The notes: a model not told the origin generated them from the sequence alone. Counted from the stretch's first letter, positions 53,104 through 62,742 are shown. The stretch is 64,000 bases of DNA from Planococcus ruber (GCF_022819085.1 NZ_JALHAG010000011.1:124001-188000); one strand, 5' to 3'. Made by a program: numbers and translations.

Positions 53104-53536
53104 TGCTTCCATCCTTTTCATATTCTGCTGCATTTCCTATTTTCTTCAATAACTCGATCAGCTGCGCTTGTTCACCTTCTGAGAGCAGCGAAAGCAGCCG
53201 CTCTTCCACTTCCAAAATGCGCTTTTCAATTTTAGGAACTGTATTTTTTGCGCGGTCCGATAAAAATACGATACGTTCCCGCTTATCAGCGCCTTCTTTC
53301 CGTTCAACCCAACCGCTTTCTTCAAGCCTTGCTACGGTCCTGGTGATGGTCGGAGCTTCCACATTCAAATATTGCCAAATTTCCTTTTGCGTCATAGAAC
53401 CAAATTGCTTGATACAAAAAAGGATTGACCATTGGGCACTGTATAAATCGAACTCTTTAAGTGCTTCATTCACTTCTTTCACAGAAAGCCGAGATTTTTG
53501 ATGAATTTCATGGAACAGTAATTTTTGCATCGTCAT
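53096..53536 (-). CDS. MarR-family transcriptional regulator
   Basis: 146 residues: winged helix MTQKEIWQYLNVEAPTITRTVARLEESGWVERKEGADKRERIVFLSDRAKNTV (about 50-100), helix dimer ends. Probably controls the overlapping MFS gene. A leader direct repeat TTACTTAGGTAAGTA near 53547 could be its operator (TTACTTA/TAAGTAA arms). Confidence 0.86.
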   Translation of the reverse strand: MTMQKLLFHEIHQKSRLSVKEVNEALKEFDLYSAQWSILFCIKQFGSMTQKEIWQYLNVEAPTITRTVARLEESGWVERKEGADKRERIVFLSDRAKNTVPKIEKRILEVEERLLSLLSEGEQAQLIELLKKIGNAAEYEKDGSND

Positions 53537-53599
53537 CCGCCCTTAAATTACTTACTTAGGTAAGTATATATGAATTCTGTGCTTTTGTATAGAGAACAA

Positions 53600-53640
53600 A
53601 ACAAAGCCTTTCCTCGCAGAAGTGCAGGAAAGGCTTTGTT
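53600..53640 (-). terminator. terminator of the CoA-transferase gene
   Basis: AACAAAGCCTTTCCT/AGGAAAGGCTTTGTT, T tract on the minus strand. Confidence 0.88.
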
Positions 53641-53653
53641 CAACACGCTATTA

Positions 53654-54922
53654 TTAAATAATGATCCCTTGTTTTTTTGCGTCAAACATCAGTTCATCAC
53701 GGAATTTCGGATGCGCAATTGAAATGAGGCGCTTCGCCCGTTCTGAAATGGAGACGCCGTGCAAGCGGGCCATCCCGTATTCCGTCACGATGTTATCTAC
53801 ATCATTTTTGCCTGTAGTGACGATCGATCCCGGAGTCAATTGAAGGTTAATGCGGGAAATCTCATCGTTCTTCGCGGTCGACGTCATGCAAATATAGCCT
53901 TTGCCGTTCTCGGCAAAACGGACACCGCGGGCAAAGTCGATTTGGCCGCCGCTTGAAGAATAGTATTTGCCGCCAACGGTTTCAGATGCACATTGGCCAA
54001 ACAAGTCGACTTCCGTTGTAGCATTGATGGAAACGATGTTCTTTTCCAAGGCAATTTCCCGCGGATCGTTGACAATGCTTACCGGCAAGAATTCGACAAC
54101 CGGGTTGTCGTCGATGAAATCATACAGTTTCTTAGAACCGTATGCAAAAGTCGCGACGATTTTTCCGGGATTTGTGAATTTGCGGGTGCCGTCTACGGCT
54201 CCCGCTTCTACCAAATCCACAATGCCGTCTGGCAGCATTTCGGTATGGATGCCCAGATGGCGGTGGTCTTTCAGCATGCTGATGACGGCATTCGGAACAG
54301 AACCGATGCCAATCTGCAGCGTATCGCCGTCTTCGATGTCTTCAATAACGGAAGAAGCGATCAAAAGATCTTTATCTCCAATCGGCGACGCTTTTTCTTC
54401 AGTCAATGGCGCGTTATGTTCCACATACCCCGCAATTTGGCTAATATGGATTTGGTTGCGCCCATAAGTTCTCGGCATCTGGTCATTCACTTCGACAATG
54501 AACGGAACTTTTCCAACAAATTCAGAAACATAGTCGGCTTGCGTGCCCATTGTGAAAAACCCGTGCTCGTCCATTGGCGACACGACTGTCATCATCATCG
54601 ACATCTTGGTCACTTTTTGCAGCATGCGCGGGACTTCATGGAAGTTATTCGGCACAAGCTCCATTTTTGCCTGTTGATAGACCTTCCGTGTAGCGCCGCT
54701 CAAAAAATAAGAAACGTGCTTGAGCCCTTCGTACGCGCCTTCAATGTAAGGGCGGTTGCGAAGGGCCAGCATTTGATGGATTTTCACGCCTTGCAGCTGG
54801 TCTGCGTGTTCTTCCAATATATCAAGCAATTGGATCGGTTCGCCGTTTGCGATCGGAATGATGATATCTGCCCCTTGATCGATTAAGCCAACCACTTCTT
54901 GTGCACTCAATTTTCTAGTCAT
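53654..54922 (-). CDS. acetyl-CoA hydrolase/transferase family protein (4-hydroxybutyrate or acyl CoA-transferase)
   Basis: 422 residues. LQIGIGSVPNAVISML, then GIHTEMLPDG with the active-site glutamate, FGQCASETVGG and SGGQIDFARGVRFAENGKGYI. It swaps CoA between acyl-CoA and acids; exact acceptor not decidable. ATG start after GGAGTGA. Monocistronic. Confidence 0.87.
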   Translation of the reverse strand: MTRKLSAQEVVGLIDQGADIIIPIANGEPIQLLDILEEHADQLQGVKIHQMLALRNRPYIEGAYEGLKHVSYFLSGATRKVYQQAKMELVPNNFHEVPRMLQKVTKMSMMMTVVSPMDEHGFFTMGTQADYVSEFVGKVPFIVEVNDQMPRTYGRNQIHISQIAGYVEHNAPLTEEKASPIGDKDLLIASSVIEDIEDGDTLQIGIGSVPNAVISMLKDHRHLGIHTEMLPDGIVDLVEAGAVDGTRKFTNPGKIVATFAYGSKKLYDFIDDNPVVEFLPVSIVNDPREIALEKNIVSINATTEVDLFGQCASETVGGKYYSSSGGQIDFARGVRFAENGKGYICMTSTAKNDEISRINLQLTPGSIVTTGKNDVDNIVTEYGMARLHGVSISERAKRLISIAHPKFRDELMFDAKKQGIII

Positions 54923-55016
54923 TTATTGGTTCACTCCCGACTGTCTGGATGTCTAAATTTTATCACATTTCCTTTGGCGCTCCATAAAAGCAAAATAGCC
55001 ATTCTATTCAAAAAAA

Positions 55017-55039
55017 GACCGTCATTTTTGATGACGGTC
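55017..55039 (-). terminator. terminator overlapping the 70-residue gene's stop
   Basis: GACCGTCAT/ATGACGGTC stem; the UGA stop lies inside the 3' arm. Six-T tail on the minus strand. Confidence 0.85.
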
Positions 55040-55234
55040 CCGTTTTGAAAGTGTGAAAATAAGCCCTGCAATTCCAAAGAGGGCGAGCAATGCCCAAAGG
55101 ATTAAAACGATAATGGAACCCATTCCATAATCTCCGCTTGAGTTCGCATATATTTGCAGAACAAAGAAAGCGATGCTGATAAGCGCGATAACCGCAAAAT
55201 AGATAATCCGTGTTTTAACCGTGAAATTTTTCAT
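55022..55234 (-). CDS. small two-span membrane protein, unknown
   Basis: 70 residues. Spans at about 9-27 (IIYFAVIALISIAFFVLQIY) and 40-62 (IIVLILWALLALFGIAGLIFTL), basic tail SKRDRHQK. SD AAGGAG. Ends an operon with the next, larger membrane gene. Confidence 0.68.
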   Translation of the reverse strand: MKNFTVKTRIIYFAVIALISIAFFVLQIYANSSGDYGMGSIIVLILWALLALFGIAGLIFTLSKRDRHQK

Positions 55235-55246
55235 AGCGATGCTCCT

Positions 55247-55900
55247 TCATGTATCGTGTCGTCGTTCCAAATGCACTTTCGTCGAGACTAATGCCGCCAA
55301 CAAGAAAAGTTCAAATGCATTGGTTGCTGCTGAGCTCTCTACTGGGATGGGAACTGCGCTGCCGATCGTCATCACTACCGCTCCCACCAGCATCCATTTC
55401 CATCCACGCCTTTTCCAAAGAATCGCTCCTGCTGCAAGAAGCACGACAGAAACCAGCAATACCATAATAGGCGGGCCGGATGCCGGATCGGCAGACACAT
55501 AGCGCAAAACGCCGTATTCTTTTTCAATCATGAGCTCCATGCCTATCGTTTCCAGCAGCAGTTCAGCAATAATCAAAGCGGCAGTATAGAAAATCGCTGC
55601 GATGCCGACAATCCTCTTTCTGCTCCATTCTACTCCAGCTTCATGCAAGGCACCATAAGAAAACAACACTAAAGCAGGCGTCAAGAAAGCATGGCTCCAA
55701 AAACGCAGCAAGCTCAAGTTTTCAAGAAGCGGGCCTTCGCCGATGAATTTTCCAAGGGCGATCATGCCATTGTCATAGATTAGCCCAAGCAGGACGAGAT
55801 AGATGAATGACATGAAATTCCACGAACGCTGCCGCCGGAGTCCCCCTATCACAAGCCCCATATAAGCAGCTGTAAATAAAAAATAGAGAAGGGTATCCAT
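55247..55900 (-). CDS. multi-span membrane protein, unknown
   Basis: 217 residues with about seven spans (LLYFLFTAAYMGLVIGGL; FMSFIYLVLLGLIYDNGMIALG; HAFLTPALVLFSYGAL; others). I recognise no family. ATG chosen after AAGGAAGG; upstream GTG is too close. Followed by the two-span gene after 12 bases, so one operon. Confidence 0.7.
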   Translation of the reverse strand: MDTLLYFLFTAAYMGLVIGGLRRQRSWNFMSFIYLVLLGLIYDNGMIALGKFIGEGPLLENLSLLRFWSHAFLTPALVLFSYGALHEAGVEWSRKRIVGIAAIFYTAALIIAELLLETIGMELMIEKEYGVLRYVSADPASGPPIMVLLVSVVLLAAGAILWKRRGWKWMLVGAVVMTIGSAVPIPVESSAATNAFELFLLAALVSTKVHLERRHDT

Positions 55901-55996
55901 ATGCACCTTCCTTCCGAAAAGTGGGTGTTACTTTACCATTCACTAAACGGAAGGCCTTTAAACAATGGATGCTTTTGGCCCCTCCTCTATGCTGTT

Positions 55997-58900
55997 TTAT
56001 TTCAGGACGAACTTCGTTTGGCTGAATCCTTCTTTCGATTTCTTCACTTCCAGAATAGCAGGGATCGCCGCTTTTAGTTCCTGGACGTGTGAAATGACGC
56101 CGATCATTCGGCCTGACTTCTGCAAATCGATCAGCGTGTCGATCGATTTGTTCAATGACTCGTCATCCAGCGAACCGAAACCTTCATCGATGAACATCGT
56201 ATCGATGGCGACATTGCCTTGGAAACTTTGGATAACATCTGCCATGCCGAGCGCCAGGCAAAGCGAAGCATTGAATTTTTCGCCGCCGGATAAAGTTTTC
56301 ACGTCGCGTGTTTGCCCCGTATAGGCATCATAAACGTCCAACCCGAGGCCGCTCTGTTTGCCTCTTGCTTCTTGGCGGTCGCTCCGGATCAAGTAAAACT
56401 GGCCATTGGATAGGTTCTTCAGTCGTTCATTCGCTGAATGGATAATCTGTTCCAAGTATTCAATCTGCAAATAGCGTTCAAATGAAATCTTCAGCTGATT
56501 CTGTCCACGGACCATATCATACAAATCAGCGACCCGGTTCATCTGCTTTTCCATTTCAGCGGCTTGCCTAGAAGCTTTGGAAATGTTGTCCGACAGCTGA
56601 CTGATCTGGAGCCGGCATTCTTTCGCACGGTTCCACGTGGCCAAGGAGTCTTCATAGGCTTGCTTCAAGTGGGCGAGTTCCGCTTCCATTCCTGGCAAAT
56701 CCGCTTTCGCTTTTCCGTCGAGTGCTTCCTGCAATTCCTTCACTTGCTCGCGCAATGTATAATGGCTTTGCTTGAATTCCTGAATTTCATTCTTTAACGC
56801 CGTTTGCTGCTGGTCAGATAATTTCGCTTGCTGGTACGCTTCCGCTGATTCGAAATCCGATTTCTGCAGCGCTTCTTTAAATTGCTGTTCGGCTTTTTCT
56901 TTTTTCAATCGAATTTCTTCTGCCGCTTCTTTCGTGTGCTTGGCAGTGATCACAGCCGTTGCCTGCCGTTCTTTCGCTTCCTGCAACTGCTGCTGCACTT
57001 TTTTCCAGGCCTCCGCCAGTTCGGTTTTCAAGGATTTCACGGTGCGTATTTTCTTTTCCAGAATCTCTAAATGCTGCAGGCCTTCCGGAATCGCCAATAG
57101 GCTTTGTTCAAACACAGCAGCGGCTGTCTGGAAAGATGCAGCCAATTGCTGCGCTTTTTCTGCAGCTGCATTTTTGCCGGCTTCTAAAGCTTCCACTTTT
57201 TCTGTTTGGAGATTCAGTTGTTCTTTCAGGAAACGAAGCTGCTTTTTATCGGCGGACAAGGCTGCTACTTCCAGCTCCAATGCTCTTCTTTCTTTCTCCG
57301 CTCCCTCATATGCAGAAGCTGCATCTTCCGCCAGTTCTCCAAACTGGGCTGCAATGCCCTTTTTCAAAGTTAATTGTTCTTCCAAGGCATTCAATTTGGC
57401 GGCCGCATTTCGGTATTCTCCGTCTGCTTGGCTGAATTCCGCTTTTGCCGCTTCCAGCTCTTCTTTCGTAACTGCCGAGTGATGGGCTGCTGAAGATTTC
57501 TGCGGATGTTCGGTGCTTCCGCACACCGGGCAAGCTTCCCCATCATGCAAAGAAGCCGCTAAAATTTGTGCTTGATTGGCTAACCAACCGTTCTCTAACG
57601 CTTGATAGGAGGCGTTCAATTCGGTGAACCGCTGCTCTTTTAATCGATGGGTCTGCTGCTGGGCCTGCCAGTCATTTTCTGCCGCAAGCCATTCCTTGAG
57701 AATGCGGCTTTGCTCCTTCAACGAATTCCATTCGCTGTTCTTCGCATCAAAAGGCTCGAGTTTCTGCTCCAAAGCTGCAGCGGCCTCGCCAAGCTGTTGA
57801 TGCGCTTCTTTTTCCAATTGGAACTTCGAAGCCGCTTCCGAGAGGTTTTGTTGTGCCAACGCAACGGATGCTTCCATTGCTTTCAATTCCCGTTTTTTGC
57901 CATCGATTTCGCGAACGGACGGAAGGACATTCTCTAGCTGATGCAGCTCTTGGCTGATGTCTTCCCGCTCTTTTTCTTTTCCTTGCTCGATGGAAAAAGC
58001 ATGTTCTGCATTTCCAAGTTGTGTGCTTGCCCGCGCTTCATCGTCGACCGCTCTTTCAAATGCCTGTCTTTTCGTCGTTTCATTAGCCTGCAATTCCTTG
58101 AACAGGTTTTCGCTTCCTTCAATCAAAGCGGCACGTTCCGCCTGCTGCAGCCGCCGTTCTTGATCAGCGATTTGCGGCAACTGCTCTTTCATCGCTTCCA
58201 AGCGCTTGGTTTTTTCTTCGAGCTCCTGCAAGCGGTCGTTCCATTTCTTCGCTTCATGGAATTCCGCTAATTTGCCGTCATGCAGCCCGTAAGCGGCCAA
58301 ATATGCTTGTTCATCTTTTGCTGCTTTCTCTCCATAATAGACAGCTTCCTGGCGAAGCGCATTCAGTACTTGATTGACATTGAAATGTTCGCGTTCCAGC
58401 AGTTCAAATAGCTCAGAATCCCGTTGCGGCAGGACGGATGCAATTCCGTTGATCAAGCTTGCAAGCGCGTGCTCTTCGTATTGGTAAGCTTTAGCCGCAG
58501 CATCTTTTCGATGCTTCAAGCGTTCGCTGATCATTTTATACGGTTCCGTTTTGAAGATTTTCCGGAGGATTTCTTCTTTATTGTCTGTTTCGGAAGTGAG
58601 GAGCTTCCGGAATTCACCTTGCGGCAGCATCACAATCTGGCTAAATTGGTTTTGCGACAAGCCGATGATTTCTTCTACGCGGCGGTTGATTTCCGAGACG
58701 ATTTGCCGCTCCACGCAAGGCACTTCGCCTTTTTCCGTCACTTCGAAAAACTCATATTTTTCTCCTGTCGCGCTTTTATTGCCTTTTTTCACATGGCCCA
58801 TCTGCCGGAGAATCCGGTAGACTTTCCTATGTATCTCAAATTCCATTTCAACGCAGGTATGGGTCCCGTCTTCTGCAAAATCACTCCGCAGATTCCGCGT

Positions 58901-59089
58901 CTCGGCACGGTCCGAACCGCTTGCAGCACCGTAAAGCGCAAAACAAATGCCGTCAAAGATAGTCGTCTTCCCGGATCCTGTGCTTCCGGAAATGACGAAT
59001 AATTGATTGCCTTTCAAATCGGCAAAATCAATGGTCTCGGTATGTTTATATGGACCGAACGCAGTCAGTTTTAATTTCAAGGGACGCAT
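55997..59089 (-). CDS. sbcC: exonuclease subunit SbcC (Rad50-like)
   Basis: 1030 residues. N-terminal ATPase half with Walker A SGSTGSGKTTIFDGI (about 34-48), two long coiled coils around a zinc hook CPVC (near 515), and the C-terminal half with LSGGEKFNASLCLALGMAD and Walker B TMFIDEGFGSLDDE. With SbcD it trims hairpins and blocked DNA ends. It directly follows sbcD in one operon. Confidence 0.96.
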   Translation of the reverse strand: MRPLKLKLTAFGPYKHTETIDFADLKGNQLFVISGSTGSGKTTIFDGICFALYGAASGSDRAETRNLRSDFAEDGTHTCVEMEFEIHRKVYRILRQMGHVKKGNKSATGEKYEFFEVTEKGEVPCVERQIVSEINRRVEEIIGLSQNQFSQIVMLPQGEFRKLLTSETDNKEEILRKIFKTEPYKMISERLKHRKDAAAKAYQYEEHALASLINGIASVLPQRDSELFELLEREHFNVNQVLNALRQEAVYYGEKAAKDEQAYLAAYGLHDGKLAEFHEAKKWNDRLQELEEKTKRLEAMKEQLPQIADQERRLQQAERAALIEGSENLFKELQANETTKRQAFERAVDDEARASTQLGNAEHAFSIEQGKEKEREDISQELHQLENVLPSVREIDGKKRELKAMEASVALAQQNLSEAASKFQLEKEAHQQLGEAAAALEQKLEPFDAKNSEWNSLKEQSRILKEWLAAENDWQAQQQTHRLKEQRFTELNASYQALENGWLANQAQILAASLHDGEACPVCGSTEHPQKSSAAHHSAVTKEELEAAKAEFSQADGEYRNAAAKLNALEEQLTLKKGIAAQFGELAEDAASAYEGAEKERRALELEVAALSADKKQLRFLKEQLNLQTEKVEALEAGKNAAAEKAQQLAASFQTAAAVFEQSLLAIPEGLQHLEILEKKIRTVKSLKTELAEAWKKVQQQLQEAKERQATAVITAKHTKEAAEEIRLKKEKAEQQFKEALQKSDFESAEAYQQAKLSDQQQTALKNEIQEFKQSHYTLREQVKELQEALDGKAKADLPGMEAELAHLKQAYEDSLATWNRAKECRLQISQLSDNISKASRQAAEMEKQMNRVADLYDMVRGQNQLKISFERYLQIEYLEQIIHSANERLKNLSNGQFYLIRSDRQEARGKQSGLGLDVYDAYTGQTRDVKTLSGGEKFNASLCLALGMADVIQSFQGNVAIDTMFIDEGFGSLDDESLNKSIDTLIDLQKSGRMIGVISHVQELKAAIPAILEVKKSKEGFSQTKFVLK

Positions 59090-60253
59090 TTACTTCACCC
59101 CCTCTTTCTCATTAGTTTCTTCGCGCAGAAATTCCTGCAGCACGTCTTTGAAAATCGCTTCTGTTTCTTCTGACGCCCGTTCGCCTTTCACTTCCTCGTA
59201 GAATGCATTGAATAAAACCAGGGGGTCCATTTCCCGGCGCGAACCCGAATCGCTTTGTTTTGAAACTTGCCCGAAATGTTTGCGCTCTACATGCATCGCA
59301 TTCGGATAGACGGAACGGATTTTTTCCATTGGGTATAAAATCGGCGTCTCATCAAGCAATTTCACAAAGACATAATCTTCATTGATTTCGTGAATAAGTA
59401 GGTCTTCCATAAAGCCTTCTACTGTCCGAAGGTCTCTTTTCGGTTCGAGCAGCCTTTTTTCAACGAAAACGGCGCCAACTGCATCCATCTCCACAACCAA
59501 AAACCCTTTTTGGTGATGCTCTTCTGAAATGGAATATTTCATAGGAGACCCTGCATAGCGCACGGTTTCATTCAAGACATAATGGGCTTGGTGCAAATGG
59601 CCGAGCGCTGTATAGTGGAACGGGTGAAAATGCTCGGCTGCCACGTGTTCAGCTCCGCCAATGGATAACGGGCGCTCTGAATCGCTCGTATTTTCCTCCG
59701 GCTCTCCATGAGGCGTAATGAATGCATGGCCGACTGCAATATGGCGAGCACTTGAATCCATGGTGCTGCGGATTTTTTCCGTAATGGCCTTCATCGCATC
59801 GTTATGCGAACGGATTTCCGGATTATCATGGGCATAGCGAACTTGGGACGGATCGGCATACGGGATCAAATGAATATGCACCGGCCCGAATGCATCCTGC
59901 AAAACGACAGGCGCTATCTCCGCATTCATCTGCCCGACAATGTGAATGCCATTCGTCTTCATCAACCGGCTGCCAAAATTCAGGCGTCCCGGACTGTCAT
60001 GGTTTCCAGCGACAGCAAAAACCGGCGTCTTCAACTCCAAAACAATTTTCGCCAGCACTTCGTCCAAGAGATTGACGGCATCTGTCGGCGGAACCGCGCG
60101 GTCATACAAATCCCCTGCAATAATAACGGCATCCGGCCGTTCCTCTTCTATTGCCGCGATAAATTGATCAAGCACATGGCGCTGGTCTTCGGTCATGGAA
60201 ACGCCTTGCACAAGCTTCCCTAAATGCCAGTCGGCGGTATGGAAAAACTTCAT
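59090..60253 (-). CDS. sbcD: exonuclease subunit SbcD (Mre11-like)
   Basis: 387 residues. Phosphoesterase motifs HTADWHLGK, GDLYDRAVP, AGNHDSP, VGHAFITPHG and GHLHQAHY bind two metal ions. It forms the nuclease head of SbcCD. ATG chosen before KFFHTADW, after AAGGGGC; no gap to sbcC. Confidence 0.95.
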   Translation of the reverse strand: MKFFHTADWHLGKLVQGVSMTEDQRHVLDQFIAAIEEERPDAVIIAGDLYDRAVPPTDAVNLLDEVLAKIVLELKTPVFAVAGNHDSPGRLNFGSRLMKTNGIHIVGQMNAEIAPVVLQDAFGPVHIHLIPYADPSQVRYAHDNPEIRSHNDAMKAITEKIRSTMDSSARHIAVGHAFITPHGEPEENTSDSERPLSIGGAEHVAAEHFHPFHYTALGHLHQAHYVLNETVRYAGSPMKYSISEEHHQKGFLVVEMDAVGAVFVEKRLLEPKRDLRTVEGFMEDLLIHEINEDYVFVKLLDETPILYPMEKIRSVYPNAMHVERKHFGQVSKQSDSGSRREMDPLVLFNAFYEEVKGERASEETEAIFKDVLQEFLREETNEKEGVK

Positions 60254-60381
60254 AAAATGAGCCCCTTCCTTCAAATAAAAGAATATATGTTCGTTCTATT
60301 ATACACGAAAACACATTGCTTGTTTCCCTTAAACTTATGGGATATAATAAGAACAAATGTTCGATTAAAGGAGTGAAAACG

Positions 60382-60603
60382 ATGAAAGCACAGATACTTA
60401 AAGCGTTTAAGCATCAGCAGCTTGTGGATATGATGTACATGGCGAATGATGGCACAATCAGCAAACGGCGCGTCAAGATTTTAAAAGTCAGCGGCGAATC
60501 CTTCCAAGCCTATTGCTTTCTCCGGCATAAGAAACGCACGTTCAAAATGGAGAATGTGCTTTCATTGATTCCGGTAACGCAAAAAGAACGCCTGATCATC
60601 TGA
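60382..60603 (+). CDS. small WYL-like domain protein
   Basis: 73 residues. The sequence MANDGTISKRRVKILKVSGESFQAYCFLRHKKRTFKMENVLSLIPV resembles the WYL sensor domain (S-G-F-AYC-LR--R-F). No HTH. GGAG lies nine bases upstream. Divergent from sbcD, before ytoQ; a ligand-binding or RNA/DNA-end role is a guess. Confidence 0.75.
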   Translation: MKAQILKAFKHQQLVDMMYMANDGTISKRRVKILKVSGESFQAYCFLRHKKRTFKMENVLSLIPVTQKERLII

Positions 60604-60657
60604 GCGGCTCCAACTATGATAGACTGGAACAAATGTCTATTTTGGGAGGAATCGAAG

Positions 60658-61098
60658 ATGAGATTAACCGTTTACCTTGCTGGAGAAATCCACAACACGT
60701 GGCGCGAAGAAATCAAAAAGAAATCCCTTGCCCTAGATTTGCCGATCGATTTTGTCGGCCCGATGGAAAACCACGACCGATCCGACAATATCGGCGAAGA
60801 AATTTTAGGCGAACAGCCGAATGCCGTATTCAAGGACGCAGCCGCATCCAGTTTCAACAATTTACGGACGGGCGTCTTGATGCAGAAAGCGGATCTGGTC
60901 ATCGCGCTCTTCGGCGAACAATACAAACAATGGAATACCGCCATGGATGCGAGTTCAGCTCTCGCTTCCGGCAAACCCGTCATTTTGATTCGTCCGGAAA
61001 AGCTCCATCATCCACTGAAAGAATTGTCGCAAAAAGCGAATGCCACGGTCGAAACCGTCGACCAGGCAATCAAAGCATTGGCTTATATTGTTGAATAA
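60658..61098 (+). CDS. ytoQ: YtoQ-family protein (nucleoside 2-deoxyribosyltransferase fold)
   Basis: 146 residues. Starts MRLTVYLAGEIHNTWREEI, with VGPMENHDRSDNIGEEILG and KADLVIALFGEQYKQWNTAMDASSALASGKPVILIRP. The AGEIH and DASSALA motifs fit the deoxyribosyltransferase-like YtoQ family; activity is unproven. ATG chosen eight bases after GGGAGG. Confidence 0.9.
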   Translation: MRLTVYLAGEIHNTWREEIKKKSLALDLPIDFVGPMENHDRSDNIGEEILGEQPNAVFKDAAASSFNNLRTGVLMQKADLVIALFGEQYKQWNTAMDASSALASGKPVILIRPEKLHHPLKELSQKANATVETVDQAIKALAYIVE

Positions 61099-61104
61099 GC
61101 AAAA

Positions 61105-61129
61105 AACCTATCCGCACGTAGGATAGGTT
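61105..61129 (+). terminator. terminator of ytoQ
   Basis: AACCTATCC/GGATAGGTT, then T-rich. Confidence 0.88.
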
Positions 61130-61183
61130 TTTTGTTTTGGCTGATGCTAGGGCTGGATGTGGTCGGGCGGCGTGGAAATTCGG

Positions 61184-61320
61184 TGAACGCGCGTATTTTC
61201 ATCTGAACGCGCGCATTTTTCGTTGAACGCGCGTATTTTTTTCTGAACGCGCGCATTTCTCCATGAACGCGCGCATTTTTCACTGAGCGAGCGCATTTCT
61301 CCACGAACGCGCGCAACCTG
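61184..61320 (+). repeat. 20-bp tandem repeat array B, GCGCGC core
   Basis: Six complete units and one partial, at exactly 20 bp (61184, 61204, 61224, 61244, 61264, 61284, 61304), consensus TGAACGCGCGCATTTTTCNN. Same unit, strand and position type (between a terminator and a convergent gene) as array A. Unit 6 has drifted most (GAGCGAGCGC). Confidence 0.88.
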
Positions 61321-61361
61321 AAAAAGCTCACCTGAAATTCCATTTCAGCTCAATAAAAAAA

Positions 61362-61377
61362 AGCCCCAAAGGGACTT
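61362..61377 (-). terminator. terminator of the DUF4870 gene
   Basis: Short GTCCC/GGGGC stem with eight T on the minus strand; a second small hairpin CTGAAAT/ATTTCAG stands at 61332-61348. Confidence 0.6.
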
Positions 61378-61379
61378 TT

Positions 61380-61688
61380 TTATTGATACCATGCACCGAC
61401 GATCGGGTAATCGAACTTTTCGTTGTTCAATGCGCGGATAATGCCCAAAATCGGTACGATCAAAGTAACGATGCCGAGTACAATTAGCATTGGAATACCG
61501 ATCAGCACGATCACCAGCAAGCTTGAAACGAACAACAAGACGCCCATCACCAGTTGGAACAGCAACGCCTGAATGGACAGTTTTTTCACTTCTTCATCAT
61601 TCGATACAAGGAACACGATAAACGGCACTAAAAACGGTGCGAAAAACGCGCTCGCGTGAACAAGAATTTTCATCCCTGTGTTTTGCAT
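61380..61688 (-). CDS. DUF4870-family membrane protein
   Basis: 102 residues. Three spans typical of DUF4870 (HASAFFAPFLVPFIVFLVS; LLFQLVMGVLLFVSSLLVIVLIGIPML; IVLGIVTLIVPILGIIRAL), ending YPIVGAWYQ. Function unknown. ATG nine bases after GGAG. Confidence 0.85.
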   Translation of the reverse strand: MQNTGMKILVHASAFFAPFLVPFIVFLVSNDEEVKKLSIQALLFQLVMGVLLFVSSLLVIVLIGIPMLIVLGIVTLIVPILGIIRALNNEKFDYPIVGAWYQ

Positions 61689-61755
61689 ACATTTCATCTC
61701 CAGTCTTTTTTCTATTACTTTATTATACGGCCCAAGAGATGAATGGTTTCAAAAA

Positions 61756-62742
61756 TCAATAAGAATTTATTTTCAAGACCACTTTGCCGAATTGCTTGCC
61801 TTCTGCGAGATAATCGAATGCTTGTTGGGCTTCTTCCAGCTCAAAAACGCGGTCCACAATCGGGTGCATATCAAATTTTTCGATATGCAAAAGTAAGTTC
61901 CGCAATTCTTCCCGGCTGCCCATGGTCGAGCCAAACAATTGGTATTGGCCGTAGAAAAATTTGCGCAAATTGAAATCCACATTGTCTTCTGTCGTTGCAC
62001 CGAAAATGACGATGCGTCCGCCCGGCTTTAGCACCTCCAGCGAACGATTGAACGTTGCACGCCCGACACTGTCAATGACCAAGTCGATCGTTTCATCTGC
62101 CAGTTCCTTTTCCCAATCGCTATTGGAGTCAATTGCTCTATCCGCTCCAAGTTCCAGCGCACGCTTTCTCTTTTCTTCACTCTGGGAAGTCACGATCACG
62201 CGTGCTCCTATATTCTTGGCGTATTGGATCAAGTAAGTTGCGACTCCGCCTCCAGCGCCCGGAATGAATAACGTATCGCCCGCTAACGTTCCCCCTTTCG
62301 TAAAGAGCGCCCGAAATCCAGTCAGTCCTGCCAATGCTAACGAGCCGGCTTCTTCCCAGCTCAAATGGGCAGGTTTTTTCTCGACTTGCTCTGCAGATAA
62401 AGCGATCTTTTCGGCAAAAGTCCCATGATCCGGCATTCCAAGAATGTCAAAGCCCTTTGGCGGTGCTACGCTATTGTCATACCAACGGAGTGCCGGATTG
62501 ATGATGACCTCATCTCCAACTTTAAAGTCTTTTACGCCTTCCCCTACGGATTCAATGACGCCCGCTCCGTCCGAACCGATAATGAGCGCCTCCGGTTTAT
62601 TCCCCCATCTTTTAGGCAACCCTAAATCACGCCGGTTCAACCCAGCGGTGCAAAGCGCTACCACCACTTCGCCGCGTTTTGCTTTCGGTTCTTCCATTTC
62701 TTTTAGTCTGAGTTCTCCGGATTCAATGACAAATGCTTTCAC
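61756..62742 (-). CDS. MDR-family zinc-free quinone/alcohol oxidoreductase
   Basis: 328 residues. GroES-like N-domain (GEVVVALCTAGLNRRDLGLPKRWG, GSDGAGVIESVGEGV) and NADPH fold (GAGGGVATYLIQYAKNIGARVIVTSQSEEKRKRALELGADRAID). The zinc-site residues of true alcohol dehydrogenases are incomplete. GTG start after AAAGGGTGA. It is next to a second, broken-off MDR gene at the window edge, with an MBL gene between. Confidence 0.86.
   Translation of the reverse strand: MKAFVIESGELRLKEMEEPKAKRGEVVVALCTAGLNRRDLGLPKRWGNKPEALIIGSDGAGVIESVGEGVKDFKVGDEVIINPALRWYDNSVAPPKGFDILGMPDHGTFAEKIALSAEQVEKKPAHLSWEEAGSLALAGLTGFRALFTKGGTLAGDTLFIPGAGGGVATYLIQYAKNIGARVIVTSQSEEKRKRALELGADRAIDSNSDWEKELADETIDLVIDSVGRATFNRSLEVLKPGGRIVIFGATTEDNVDFNLRKFFYGQYQLFGSTMGSREELRNLLLHIEKFDMHPIVDRVFELEEAQQAFDYLAEGKQFGKVVLKINSY

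Noticed and set aside
53993-54886. Plus-strand 297-residue open frame opposite the CoA-transferase gene
   Set aside because: Fully antisense to a well-supported gene; arises from codon bias on the other strand.
61083-61343. Minus-strand 86-residue basic frame with repeated KNARV and RAF patterns
   Set aside because: It lies on array B, whose 20-bp period is not a multiple of three; the amino-acid repeat (20 residues) is a by-product, and there is no ribosome site.
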